Shown here: piece after piece, positions 35,863 through 43,474 of the stretch
How the letters are laid out: the number at the start of each line of letters is the position of its first letter
Position numbering within the stretch: the first letter of the stretch is position 1
Assembly: GCF_042466415.1 (NCBI RefSeq)
Contig: NZ_JAXHCH010000002.1
Coordinates: forward strand, 1,860,001 to 1,924,000
DNA: 64,000 bases
Origin: Albirhodobacter sp042466415
Lineage (GTDB): Bacteria; Pseudomonadota; Alphaproteobacteria; Rhodobacterales; Rhodobacteraceae
Direction: 5' to 3'
Made by a program: the position numbers and the translations under genes
Notes under the pieces: generated by a model
Told to the model about the DNA's origin: nothing
The model's database searches: none
Seen by the model: the letters and a program-made list of their open reading frames with translations, nothing else

Positions 35863-36183
35863 ATGCGCGATTTCGTGGACGGCTCCGCTTTCAACTACGA
35901 ACAAGGACAACGTGCACGCAAGCTTTTTGCGGCTGTGGTTCTTGCTGCGTTGGATGATGCGATTGCCGATGACCGCAAATACGGGAATGGCCCAGAGCAG
36001 ATCGCTCGCTGGGCACGCTCGCGCGACGGGCGTGAAGTCCTGTCCTGCGCGGGGATCGACCCCAATGAACGCGTCGTCAAAGGTCTGATGGCGTTTGTAT
36101 CGAAAGGCGTGCGGACTTCCGTTGCCCTTTCGCGCGAAGAAAGCGAACGCCGGATGGCGGCCGAAGAAGCAGAAGCTGCTTAA
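35863..36183 (+). CDS. Small conserved Rhodobacteraceae protein (DUF6280-like)
   Basis: 106 aa, soluble, helical, with no signal peptide. The sequence MRDFVDGSAFNYEQGQRARK, then LDDAIADDRKYGNGPEQIARW and VLSCAGIDPNERVV, resembles a small protein highly conserved in Rhodobacteraceae that I recall as DUF6280. The name is from memory and not checked. The function is unknown. A purine-rich RBS (AAAAAGGA) precedes the ATG at 35863. It is followed by a strong terminator hairpin. Confidence 0.75.
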   Translation: MRDFVDGSAFNYEQGQRARKLFAAVVLAALDDAIADDRKYGNGPEQIARWARSRDGREVLSCAGIDPNERVVKGLMAFVSKGVRTSVALSREESERRMAAEEAEAA

Positions 36184-36204
36184 AATAGTCATCTGGGGGC
36201 TATT

Positions 36205-36240
36205 GAGAAAGGCGCGCCTTATGGCGCGCCTTTCTCGTTT
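36205..36240 (+). terminator. Terminator after the DUF6280-like gene
   Basis: A perfect 14-bp stem, GAGAAAGGCGCGCC with its complement, around a 4-base loop TTAT, followed by GTTT. Confidence 0.8.
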
Positions 36241-36308
36241 AAAATGCAATACAGTTAGGACGATCACCCCACTGCCCGCGGACCATCCTTAGGCCACGGC
36301 AACAGCGG

Positions 36309-37580
36309 TTAGAATTGCTCGGTATCAAGCGCTCGCTGGATTTCACGACGCACAAGCTTTCGCACGTTGCGCGTGATACGCTCCCCTAAGACGCCCTGAA
36401 GTTCTTGGCGGATCATATCCCGCACGAGTTCGCGCAAGCCCTCCACATCCAATCCTTCGACGCCGAGCGGATCGTGGGCGTCTGACATACCCCCCTCGTT
36501 GACCGCGCCGCGCACCTGCTTCCTGACCTCCTCACGAATATCCTCATAGGCCGTCGGTCGGCGCGGCGGCGCCGCAGCGGCTGGAGCGGCCAAATCCTTC
36601 AAATGCAACCGTTGAAGGCCCTCGCTCACGCGCGCGACCTCCCTCGCATGTTCGACCTCATCTTGCTCGGTAAAGCCCATCACATCGGCCTCAGCCGCCC
36701 AGATATCGTCGGGCACCAGATCAAAATCAGCGGCATCACCGAAGTCGCCCTCCTGCGGAGATGCCTCGGAGGGCTTTGCCTCCTGATCTTCCACGCTATC
36801 CGCCCCGCCGCCAAAGGCAAGATCCGCCTCGGGAACTTCGGAGGCATCATGTGCCATATCTTCGGGAGCGGCATACTCCGTTTGCTCTGCATCCACCCAC
36901 GCATCCGCCTCGAACTGCGCGGCCGATGGGGCGCCGCCGAAAGGATCGCCCAACTCCGGCTCGAACTGCTCAAGAGGCGCGGCGAGAGGCTCCGCGGCGC
37001 GCGCAGGCGCCATAGGCGCCGCGGCTGCATCCTTGCGAGGCGCAGGCAGCCCGTCCTCGATCTCGAACGTATCAAACTCGTCAGCGCCCGCGTGCACCGC
37101 GCGCCCAAGAATATCACCGACGGGTTGATCCCACTGAACCTCCTGCGCCGTGATCTCGGATTCTGCGAAGGGTTGGTCGCTTGTCACTGCCCCGTGCGCG
37201 CCGTCGGCGCTGGCATGTGTAGTACCCTGCTCAGCGCTCACCGAGGGGTCTTCCCCTTCTCCCTCGGGCAGCGGGCCCTCGGAATCATCCTCCTCCACCA
37301 TCGCGGTCTGAGGCTGGCCCAACTCTTCCGCCTCATCATGCTCGGGTTCGATCGGCAGCGCACTCGAAGGCGCCGCAGGTGGCGCCACGCGCAGCGCCGG
37401 GCCGAGGACCAGCGTTTCCTGCTCCGGCTCCGAGCTCACCGCACGATCCGCTTGCGGCGCGGAAGGGGACGGCGAGGCCTCCTGCCGCGGTGGCTGGGGG
37501 CGACGCAGATCTTGCGACACCAATCGACGGATCGATGTCAAAACATCTTCAATCTCTACATTGGTATGCTGCTCAGACAT
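36309..37580 (-). CDS. PopZ-like acidic, proline-rich protein
   Basis: 423 aa. The first 30 residues (VEIEDVLTSIRRLVSQD) resemble the conserved N-terminal helix of PopZ (ME-EILASIRRIISED type). A long, very acidic, Pro/Ala-rich region with no predicted fold (~30-330) follows. The C-terminus (~375-423) is predicted helical and amphipathic: LRELVRDMIRQELQGVLG and RNVRKLVRREIQRAL. PopZ forms a polar scaffold that anchors chromosome origins in Caulobacter. The layout is the same, but the C-terminal sequence is only loosely alike, so the identification is tentative. It is 209 bases downstream of tolC. Confidence 0.6.
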   Translation of the reverse strand: MSEQHTNVEIEDVLTSIRRLVSQDLRRPQPPRQEASPSPSAPQADRAVSSEPEQETLVLGPALRVAPPAAPSSALPIEPEHDEAEELGQPQTAMVEEDDSEGPLPEGEGEDPSVSAEQGTTHASADGAHGAVTSDQPFAESEITAQEVQWDQPVGDILGRAVHAGADEFDTFEIEDGLPAPRKDAAAAPMAPARAAEPLAAPLEQFEPELGDPFGGAPSAAQFEADAWVDAEQTEYAAPEDMAHDASEVPEADLAFGGGADSVEDQEAKPSEASPQEGDFGDAADFDLVPDDIWAAEADVMGFTEQDEVEHAREVARVSEGLQRLHLKDLAAPAAAAPPRRPTAYEDIREEVRKQVRGAVNEGGMSDAHDPLGVEGLDVEGLRELVRDMIRQELQGVLGERITRNVRKLVRREIQRALDTEQF

Positions 37581-37715
37581 CGCGTTTCCCCACCTCGGGC
37601 TGCATTTCCGCACGTTGACGGGCGGTGCCCAGCGTCTTTGACACGAGGCAATTTCGAATTTGGTGCCGACAGCTTAGCCTTCCAAGGGCGGGCTGACAAT
37701 CGGCGCAATGCACCA

Positions 37716-37745
37716 AAGAAAACCCAGCCCGGAAGGGGCTGGGCC
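37716..37745 (-). terminator. Rho-independent terminator after tolC
   Basis: On the minus strand GGCCCAGCCCC pairs with GGGCTGGG and is followed by TTTTCTTT, about 45 bases after the tolC stop. Confidence 0.88.
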
Positions 37746-37789
37746 TGTCACGGCGCTGCGCAACATATCCGCGAAAAGCGCGAGAGGGT

Positions 37790-39166
37790 TTAGTCTTGGC
37801 CGATGGCGCGCAGAACCCGATCAAGGCTCTTGCCCTGCGAAGAGGTATACGGCGCGTCTTTGACGGCGTTGTAATAGGCAGCAGGATCATATGTGGGGAT
37901 TCCAAGCTTCAGGTTTTCTACCGTTAACAAACCCATAGCCTGCAAAAGTGTATAATATGCTACCTGCAACGTGGCATCGGCATCGATACGTGACGCCTGC
38001 GCATCCAACAGATCCTGCTCCGCGTCCAGAACCTCCAATGTCGTGCGCGCGCCCAAGGTCGCCTCCTCGCGGACGCCATTATATGCAACGCGTGCCGCAC
38101 GAATCTGCTCGTCAAAGGCACGGATCTGTGCGCGCGCGACCTCGATACCTGACCACGCGTAGGCAACGGCCTTGCTCACGTCAATTCCGCCCTGCAACAA
38201 CGCCGACCGCGCCTGATCGCGACCAGCCACGGCGGTCCGGTGTGCCGAAGATAACGCGCCGCCCGAGTAAATTGTTTGGCTCAACGAGAGCCCCGCATAC
38301 GAGCTATCGACACCCTCTTCGCCATGCTCGACGCCCAAAGCGCCCGTCAAAGTCGGGCGACGGTTTGCCGCAGCAAGCGCCACGCCCAGATCCGCCGCGG
38401 TCACATTGTGTTGCAACTGTGCGATGGAAGGATGGTTCCGCTGGGCGACCTTGATCGCCTCATCAAGCGTTTTAGGCGCTTGCGGGGCAGCCGGCATCGC
38501 CGCGAGGCTGGTGGGGTATTTTCCCGTGATTGCCTTGTAATCTTCGCGCGCGCTGGTCAGTTCGCCTTGTGCGAAGGACAAAGAGGCCCGCGCCGCCGCA
38601 AGAGATGCCTCCGCGAGCGCGACATCTGTGCGCGTCACTTCACCAACCTCGAATCGATCTTGCGCGGCTTTGAGTTCCTCACCGATCACCCGCACCGAGT
38701 TCTGGTTGATGCTGACTTGCTCGGCCTTGCTTTTCACAGAGGTGTAGGCCGACACCGTCGCGATCAGCACCTCTTGCTCAATCGACAAAAGCGCCGCACG
38801 CGTGGCCAACACGCTCTCTTTCTTCATGTCGATGGTGTATTTGTTTCGCCCGAAATCATAGAGCGTCATGCTTGCTGTCAATTCAAGCGAGGCAGTCGTG
38901 CGATCGGCAGGCATGGAGGGTTGGCTCATCGCATAATCGAAATCCGCCGCCCATTGCAAAACGGGACGCAAGGACGAAACCGCCGTTGCGACCTCCTCAT
39001 CCGCGGCGCGAAGGGTCGCCCGATTTTGATCAAGCAGGTTCGAATTGCGATATGCCGCGATCATCGCATCAGCCAGAGTCTCCGCCATTGCAACGGTTGG
39101 AGAGACCAAAAGCCCCAAAGCAGCGACCCCGGAAAACAGGGCATTACGGGAAAACTTGCTTATCAT
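37790..39166 (-). CDS. tolC: TolC-family outer membrane channel
   Basis: 458 aa. Signal peptide of about 28 residues (ending VAMA) and two structurally related repeats of the outer membrane efflux family, each with long helices and short strands: ETLADAMIAAYRNSNLL opens repeat 1 and TLDEAIKVAQRNHPSI opens repeat 2. TolC trimers form the outer membrane exit duct of type I secretion and multidrug efflux systems. No membrane fusion or pump gene is adjacent. RBS AAGGA precedes the start. It is 126 bases after pcm on the same strand. Confidence 0.92.
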   Translation of the reverse strand: MISKFSRNALFSGVAALGLLVSPTVAMAETLADAMIAAYRNSNLLDQNRATLRAADEEVATAVSSLRPVLQWAADFDYAMSQPSMPADRTTASLELTASMTLYDFGRNKYTIDMKKESVLATRAALLSIEQEVLIATVSAYTSVKSKAEQVSINQNSVRVIGEELKAAQDRFEVGEVTRTDVALAEASLAAARASLSFAQGELTSAREDYKAITGKYPTSLAAMPAAPQAPKTLDEAIKVAQRNHPSIAQLQHNVTAADLGVALAAANRRPTLTGALGVEHGEEGVDSSYAGLSLSQTIYSGGALSSAHRTAVAGRDQARSALLQGGIDVSKAVAYAWSGIEVARAQIRAFDEQIRAARVAYNGVREEATLGARTTLEVLDAEQDLLDAQASRIDADATLQVAYYTLLQAMGLLTVENLKLGIPTYDPAAYYNAVKDAPYTSSQGKSLDRVLRAIGQD

Positions 39167-39291
39167 GCGCCAATCCTTGCGTCGTCATAATTACATATCG
39201 TCATGCAATTTTGTGGCCCGAGACACGGGCAATCATGCCACTGGGGCCCTTGCGCGCCCCTTACCACCGAGAAGGCAAGCCTTCCCATCTA

Positions 39292-39945
39292 TCACAACGC
39301 GAAGGCGCGCTCCGCAGCAAATCCGACAACCGTCGGCGCCGCTGCGTTGAACAGATCGCGCCAAGCGACGTGACCATCCAGTTTCCGCCCCATGCGAACC
39401 GTGCCGAGCGCACCCACTTGGAACAGGGCGACAACGCGCCCTCCCTCTTTCAGTTGATCAAGCAACGCGGAGGGGAAGCTTTCAACCCCCCCCTGCACGA
39501 TGATCGCATCATAGGGGCCATGTTTTGATGCGCCTGCGGACAAGTCCTCGGTGGAGATCACGGCCGCATTGTCAACGCCTTGCGCGCTCAAAATTGCTTC
39601 GGCTTGCGTCGAGAAATCATCGGTCTCCAACAGGACGACGGCTTCCGCCATCCGTGCGATCACCGCCGAGGAATACCCCAAACCGCCCGCGATATCGAGC
39701 ACTAGATCGCCCGGCTGTACATTTAGCGCATCAAGCATTTTCGCGAAGGTGCGCGGCTCCAAAAGCACGCGCCCAGCGCCAAGATCAAGGTTCTCGCCAA
39801 CATAGGCCGCTTCGATCTTGCCCGCTGGCACGAAAGCCTCACGCGGGACGCCAAGCATTGCGTCAATGATCGGGAATTTTGTCACATCATTCGGACGGAC
39901 TTGCGTATCCACCATCATCGTGCGGCGCGCAGCGAAATCTTGCAT
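39292..39945 (-). CDS. pcm: Protein-L-isoaspartate O-methyltransferase
   Basis: 217 aa SAM-dependent methyltransferase that repairs isoaspartyl residues. The SAM-binding motif is VLDIAGGLGYSSAVIARM, and the N-terminal segment RTMMVDTQVRPNDVT is typical of the alphaproteobacterial form. The usual catalytic-site serine region is altered relative to E. coli Pcm, as in many alphaproteobacteria, so repair activity is not certain. Next gene downstream is tolC, and the two are often neighbours in this group. A ~350-base leader region lies upstream. Confidence 0.9.
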   Translation of the reverse strand: MQDFAARRTMMVDTQVRPNDVTKFPIIDAMLGVPREAFVPAGKIEAAYVGENLDLGAGRVLLEPRTFAKMLDALNVQPGDLVLDIAGGLGYSSAVIARMAEAVVLLETDDFSTQAEAILSAQGVDNAAVISTEDLSAGASKHGPYDAIIVQGGVESFPSALLDQLKEGGRVVALFQVGALGTVRMGRKLDGHVAWRDLFNAAAPTVVGFAAERAFAL

Positions 39946-40298
39946 CTGTCAACTCATCGGCTGGAGGGCTGGAACTTCGAAATTATGACTTTGGTTCTGC
40001 CATACAAAACATTGCTCGGCAACCTTTGCCGCATCGCAGCGGTGCGGCAAATGCCCCCTCAGACCGCACAAGCAGCTGGGCCATTTTGCACAGAGTGCGC
40101 TCGGACAGCCCCATTTGTGCCGTACGCGCACAGCCGCCAGACCGAAACCACGCGAAACGCGACCACACGGCCTGCAGCGCACGGCGGCAACCGGTGGGCA
40201 CCCGGTGGGCACCCATGAAATTAGCAAAATCCCTGCGCCAAACTTTAACCCCCCCCTTGCACCCAAAAAAGAGTTGGGCTAAACGAGCCCCACTGTGA
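39946..40298. other. Gene-free region upstream of pcm with inverted repeats
   Basis: 353 bases between the pcm start and tRNA-Cys. I see no convincing gene; short minus-strand frames here have no RBS. It contains a perfect 9-bp inverted repeat, TTTGCCGCA (40025-40033) with TGCGGCAAA (40043-40051). The second arm can also pair with CCGCAC at 40064-40069, so two alternative hairpins are possible. A tandem duplication of the 11-mer CCGGTGGGCAC lies at 40193-40214. Promoter and leader of pcm should lie here. Confidence 0.45.
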
Positions 40299-40372
40299 GG
40301 CGGGTGGGCAGGCAGGCTATGCACCGGATTGCAAATCCGTGAAGACCGGTTCGATTCCGGTACCCGCCTCCA
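40299..40372 (+). tRNA. tRNA-Cys (anticodon GCA)
   Basis: 74 bases. Acceptor GGCGGGT pairs with ACCCGCC; anticodon loop TTGCAAA gives GCA; T arm GGTTCGATTCC; discriminator T and CCA are encoded. Confidence 0.96.
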
Positions 40373-40420
40373 GATATCCCCAGATTTATGTGATTTAGCT
40401 GCCGCTGCTCGCGCCGGTCA

Positions 40421-41305
40421 TCATAGCTTTTTCAAGATCGCGCTGACGGTTTCTCGAGTCCTTTCCGCTCGCTTGGGTAAGATGCGCCCTTTGCGTTGGA
40501 CGATCCAAAGATCGTGCCGCACGGCGACCTTCAAATCTTCCACCTTGAGCATGTGCCGCCCTGAGAACGTGTCGATCCCGCTTCGCGGTAGAATCGTATA
40601 TCCCAGCCCACGCGCCACCGGCTCCGGTATCTGGCCGATCTGATTGATGAAGCTACGCTGCCTCAGGCGATCCGCCCCGGGGTAGTCCCTCGGGAAATTG
40701 AGAGAGAGCAACTCATCCGCGTGCGCGAAGCCATCCGGATGGCCAATGAAGCCTATCGCCTCGAGATCCGCGAAACACGTGACAGACGGCGCTGTAGCCG
40801 GTGTGATGAGGCAGAGATCTTCCGATCCGGCCCGCGCTCCGATCAATCGCGGATGGACGGGCGTATGATCTACGATACCGAGATCAATCGCTCCGGTCGC
40901 GACGCCCTCAAGGATGCGCGTTTGCGGCATGGCCTCTAACCGGATGGAGAGCGCAGGCGCTCGCGCCATCATATCGAGCAAACTCGGATACAGCATGAGC
41001 GCAAGCGAACCCGAGCAAGCGAGCGTCACATCGCCCCTATCAGGATCGTCATTTTGCAAAACGCTCTTGAGGTCGCGCTCCTCATCTCTGCGCCGTCGCG
41101 CGATCACGAGCAGGGCCTCCCCTGCGGGCGTCGGAGTGAAGCTTTTGCCATCGCGCGTCAGGAGTGGCGTGCCAAGCTGCAGCTCCAATTTCTGGATATG
41201 CTGGCTCACTCCGGGCTGCGTCATATTCATCGCGGCTGCCGCACGGGTGAAATGCCCGATCTCGCAGAGCGTCAGATAGGTCTCCAACCATAGGCCGTTA
41301 ATCAC
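40421..41305 (-). CDS. LysR-family transcriptional regulator
   Basis: 294 aa. LysR helix-turn-helix at the N-terminus (LETYLTLCEIGHFTRAAAAM, MTQPGVSQHIQKLE) and a periplasmic-binding-protein-like effector domain. The start is a GTG at 41305, since no ATG lies at the family start position. It is divergent from the VOC-family gene across a 100-base AT-rich gap, the classical arrangement for a LysR regulator and its target. The inducer is unknown. Confidence 0.9.
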   Translation of the reverse strand: MINGLWLETYLTLCEIGHFTRAAAAMNMTQPGVSQHIQKLELQLGTPLLTRDGKSFTPTPAGEALLVIARRRRDEERDLKSVLQNDDPDRGDVTLACSGSLALMLYPSLLDMMARAPALSIRLEAMPQTRILEGVATGAIDLGIVDHTPVHPRLIGARAGSEDLCLITPATAPSVTCFADLEAIGFIGHPDGFAHADELLSLNFPRDYPGADRLRQRSFINQIGQIPEPVARGLGYTILPRSGIDTFSGRHMLKVEDLKVAVRHDLWIVQRKGRILPKRAERTRETVSAILKKL

Positions 41306-41405
41306 AAATCATTCCAATTTATTATCAAAATCAGAATTTATCATAATTTCCCATGCGCAGCCTGTCACGGTAATTTCACGCAAACACCCTGAAATGAGGC
41401 TACGC
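41306..41405. promoter_or_regulatory. Divergent promoter region between LysR and VOC genes
   Basis: 100 bases, strikingly AT-rich for this window. ATTAT and ATAAT (about 41319-41346) form an inverted pair, and AATTTAT occurs twice in the same stretch, suggesting a LysR binding region. The exact operator is not resolved. TGAGG lies 6 bases before the VOC start. Confidence 0.45.
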
Positions 41406-41906
41406 ATGACACAGACAACTCCGAGAACCTTCTCGCACATCGGTCTTTCGGTTCCCGATCTCGACAAGGCCGTCGAATTCTACCGCGACGTGATGGGCTT
41501 TTACGTCATTATGGATGCGACCGAAATCACCGAAGACGATAGCGACATCGGTGTGATGTGTAATGATGTGTTCGGTCCCGGTTGGACCAAGTTCCGGATC
41601 GCACATCTTTCCACCGCCGACCGTATCGGGTTCGAGCTGTTCGAGTTCCCCGAGAATTACAGCCCCGACGATAATCTGCCCCATCGTCAAACTGGCCTGT
41701 TCCACTTTGCGATCCAAGATCCAGATCTCGAAGGATTGCTAGCACGGATTGTTGCGGCAGGCGGCAAACAGCGCATGCCCGTGCGCGCGTATTTCCCGAA
41801 AGAAAAGCCCTACCGGATGGTCTATGTCGAAGATCCGTTTGGCATCGTCTTCGAAATTTACTCGCATAGCTACGAGCTGACCTACTCGGCGGGGGCCTAT
41901 AACTAG
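41406..41906 (+). CDS. VOC-family (glyoxalase/extradiol dioxygenase fold) protein
   Basis: 166 aa with two beta-alpha-beta-beta-beta modules. Candidate metal ligands sit at the usual places: histidine in FSHIGLSVPD, histidine in TGLFHFAI, and glutamate in FGIVFEIYSHS. Members include glyoxalase I, ring-cleaving dioxygenases and antibiotic-resistance proteins; which of these applies cannot be read here. The start at 41406 is chosen for its RBS; four residues upstream from 41394 are possible. Probably controlled by the divergent LysR. Confidence 0.86.
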   Translation: MTQTTPRTFSHIGLSVPDLDKAVEFYRDVMGFYVIMDATEITEDDSDIGVMCNDVFGPGWTKFRIAHLSTADRIGFELFEFPENYSPDDNLPHRQTGLFHFAIQDPDLEGLLARIVAAGGKQRMPVRAYFPKEKPYRMVYVEDPFGIVFEIYSHSYELTYSAGAYN

Positions 41907-41963
41907 GCCATCTCGCTGCGGCGCCTCGCTCGCGAGGGAGCAAACACTGGTCTCACGCCCGCC

Positions 41964-43115
41964 TCACGGCGCGGGTGTGAGACGTCGAAGCGCCCCATTG
42001 CGCGCGTCTTCGATCACCCAAACCGCGCCATCGGGCGCCACCGCGACATCTCTAATCCGCGCGCCCATATCCCAGCGCTCCGCCTCGTCAAACCGCCCCT
42101 CTCCGCGCGCCTCGACACGGACCAGCGCCTGCCCTGCCAAAGCACCAATCAATGCGGAGCCCTGCCAGTCGGCGAACATCTGCCCCCCGTAGAACGTCAG
42201 CCCCGCAGGCGCGATCACCGGCGTCCAATAGACCGCAGGCGCGGCGAACTCCGGCCTTGTGTCATGGTTTGGTATGGGCGTCCCGTTGTAATTCTCGCCG
42301 TTTGAGACGAGTGGCCAGCCGTAGTTCTGCCCTTCCACGATCCGGTTGAACTCATCCCCGCCGCGCGGGCCCATCTCGTGGAGCCACAGATCACCCTCCG
42401 CGTTGAACGCGAGCCCATAGGGGTTACGGTGTCCCGTCGTCCACGTAAGAGAACGAACCTCATTGCCGCCCGATACCGGATTGTCCGAGGGCACAGACCC
42501 GTCCAACCTCATCCGCATCACTTTGCCGCGCGCCATATCGGGATCCTGCGCGGTTGCGGGCTCCATCCGATCCCCGACAGTTAAAAACAGATGCTCGCCT
42601 TGCGGGTCAAAAGCGATGATGCCTCCGGGCTGGCCGCGTCCGCCCGCAGGCGTTTGCGACCAAATCGCGGTGACATCAGCGAGACGGGCCACGCCGTCTT
42701 GATCTTTAAGCTTCGCGCGCACCAACTGGAGCGTTCCGCCACCGGCGTCGGGGGCGACAAGGCTGAGATATACGAGGCCGCTTTGATCAAAATCCGGCGC
42801 GACGGCGATATCAAGCAGGCCGTTCTGGCCAGATGCCGCAACTTTCGGGATACCTCCTACAGAAATCTTCTCACCATCTTGCCCAACAAGATGCACCGCT
42901 CCCGCTTTTTCGGTTACCAACATACGTCCGTCGGGCAAAAACGCGATCGCCCAAGGCGACGCGAATGTCGTGACGGCAACGCTGTCGAAGGGCTGGCGCG
43001 GGTTGGCCGCGCGATCCCCGGCATTGACGCTTTGCGCAGAGATCGGGGAAGCCAGCAACGCCGCCACAACAGCGATACTGCCCAATGTAAGCGGCTTGAG
43101 ATCTGCGGGTGCCAT
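41964..43115 (-). CDS. Secreted PQQ-dependent sugar dehydrogenase (GSDH/sorbosone family)
   Basis: 383 aa. Signal peptide of about 28 residues (PISAQS at its end) and a six-bladed beta-propeller. Landmarks: SPWAIAFLPDGRMLVTEK, GQNGLLDIAVAPDF, TGHRNPYGLAFN, EMGPRGGDEFN and AVYWTPVIAPAGLTFYGG, all typical of soluble glucose/sorbosone dehydrogenase-like proteins (YliI/Asd type). It acts in the periplasm on an aldose sugar with PQQ as cofactor. No PQQ synthesis genes are present in the window. The ATG is set by AGGAGG just upstream; a hairpin at about 41951-41982 overlaps its stop. Confidence 0.88.
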   Translation of the reverse strand: MAPADLKPLTLGSIAVVAALLASPISAQSVNAGDRAANPRQPFDSVAVTTFASPWAIAFLPDGRMLVTEKAGAVHLVGQDGEKISVGGIPKVAASGQNGLLDIAVAPDFDQSGLVYLSLVAPDAGGGTLQLVRAKLKDQDGVARLADVTAIWSQTPAGGRGQPGGIIAFDPQGEHLFLTVGDRMEPATAQDPDMARGKVMRMRLDGSVPSDNPVSGGNEVRSLTWTTGHRNPYGLAFNAEGDLWLHEMGPRGGDEFNRIVEGQNYGWPLVSNGENYNGTPIPNHDTRPEFAAPAVYWTPVIAPAGLTFYGGQMFADWQGSALIGALAGQALVRVEARGEGRFDEAERWDMGARIRDVAVAPDGAVWVIEDARNGALRRLTPAP

Positions 43116-43474
43116 CATCACCTCCTCGGCAAAAAGCATATCGCGCCACAACCGACGCCCTGAGATTAAGCTAGCGCGAGAATGTCTCGCTTCCATGGCG
43201 TCACGCGGATTCCCGCCGATTCAATCGCCATGTCGCCGTAACGCGCTAATTCCTCAACAACACCTTGACCGGCGAGAAAAACATCAGTGCAAACCATTAC
43301 CCGTGAGCACATCAGGCCCGCCGGTCAAAACTCAGGCCGTTAGACCGGCATGATATCAGATAGCAGGTCCGCAATATCGCTTATCTCGACCACCTGCCGC
43401 ACTCTCGTCGCTGAACCTCTCCTCCCCCTGCGTAGCGATATGCGGGCGGCGATCCGAACTCGAAAGGACGATCT
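43116..43474. other. Gap upstream of the OmpA gene
   Basis: 359 bases between the sugar dehydrogenase start and the OmpA start. I see no gene, RNA or strong hairpin. Promoters for both divergent genes must lie here. AAAGGA precedes the OmpA ATG. Confidence 0.5.

Noticed and set aside
36603..37793. 396-residue plus-strand open frame
   Set aside because: Antisense of the acidic PopZ-like gene. Its odd composition mirrors the Glu/Ala/Pro codons of the other strand.
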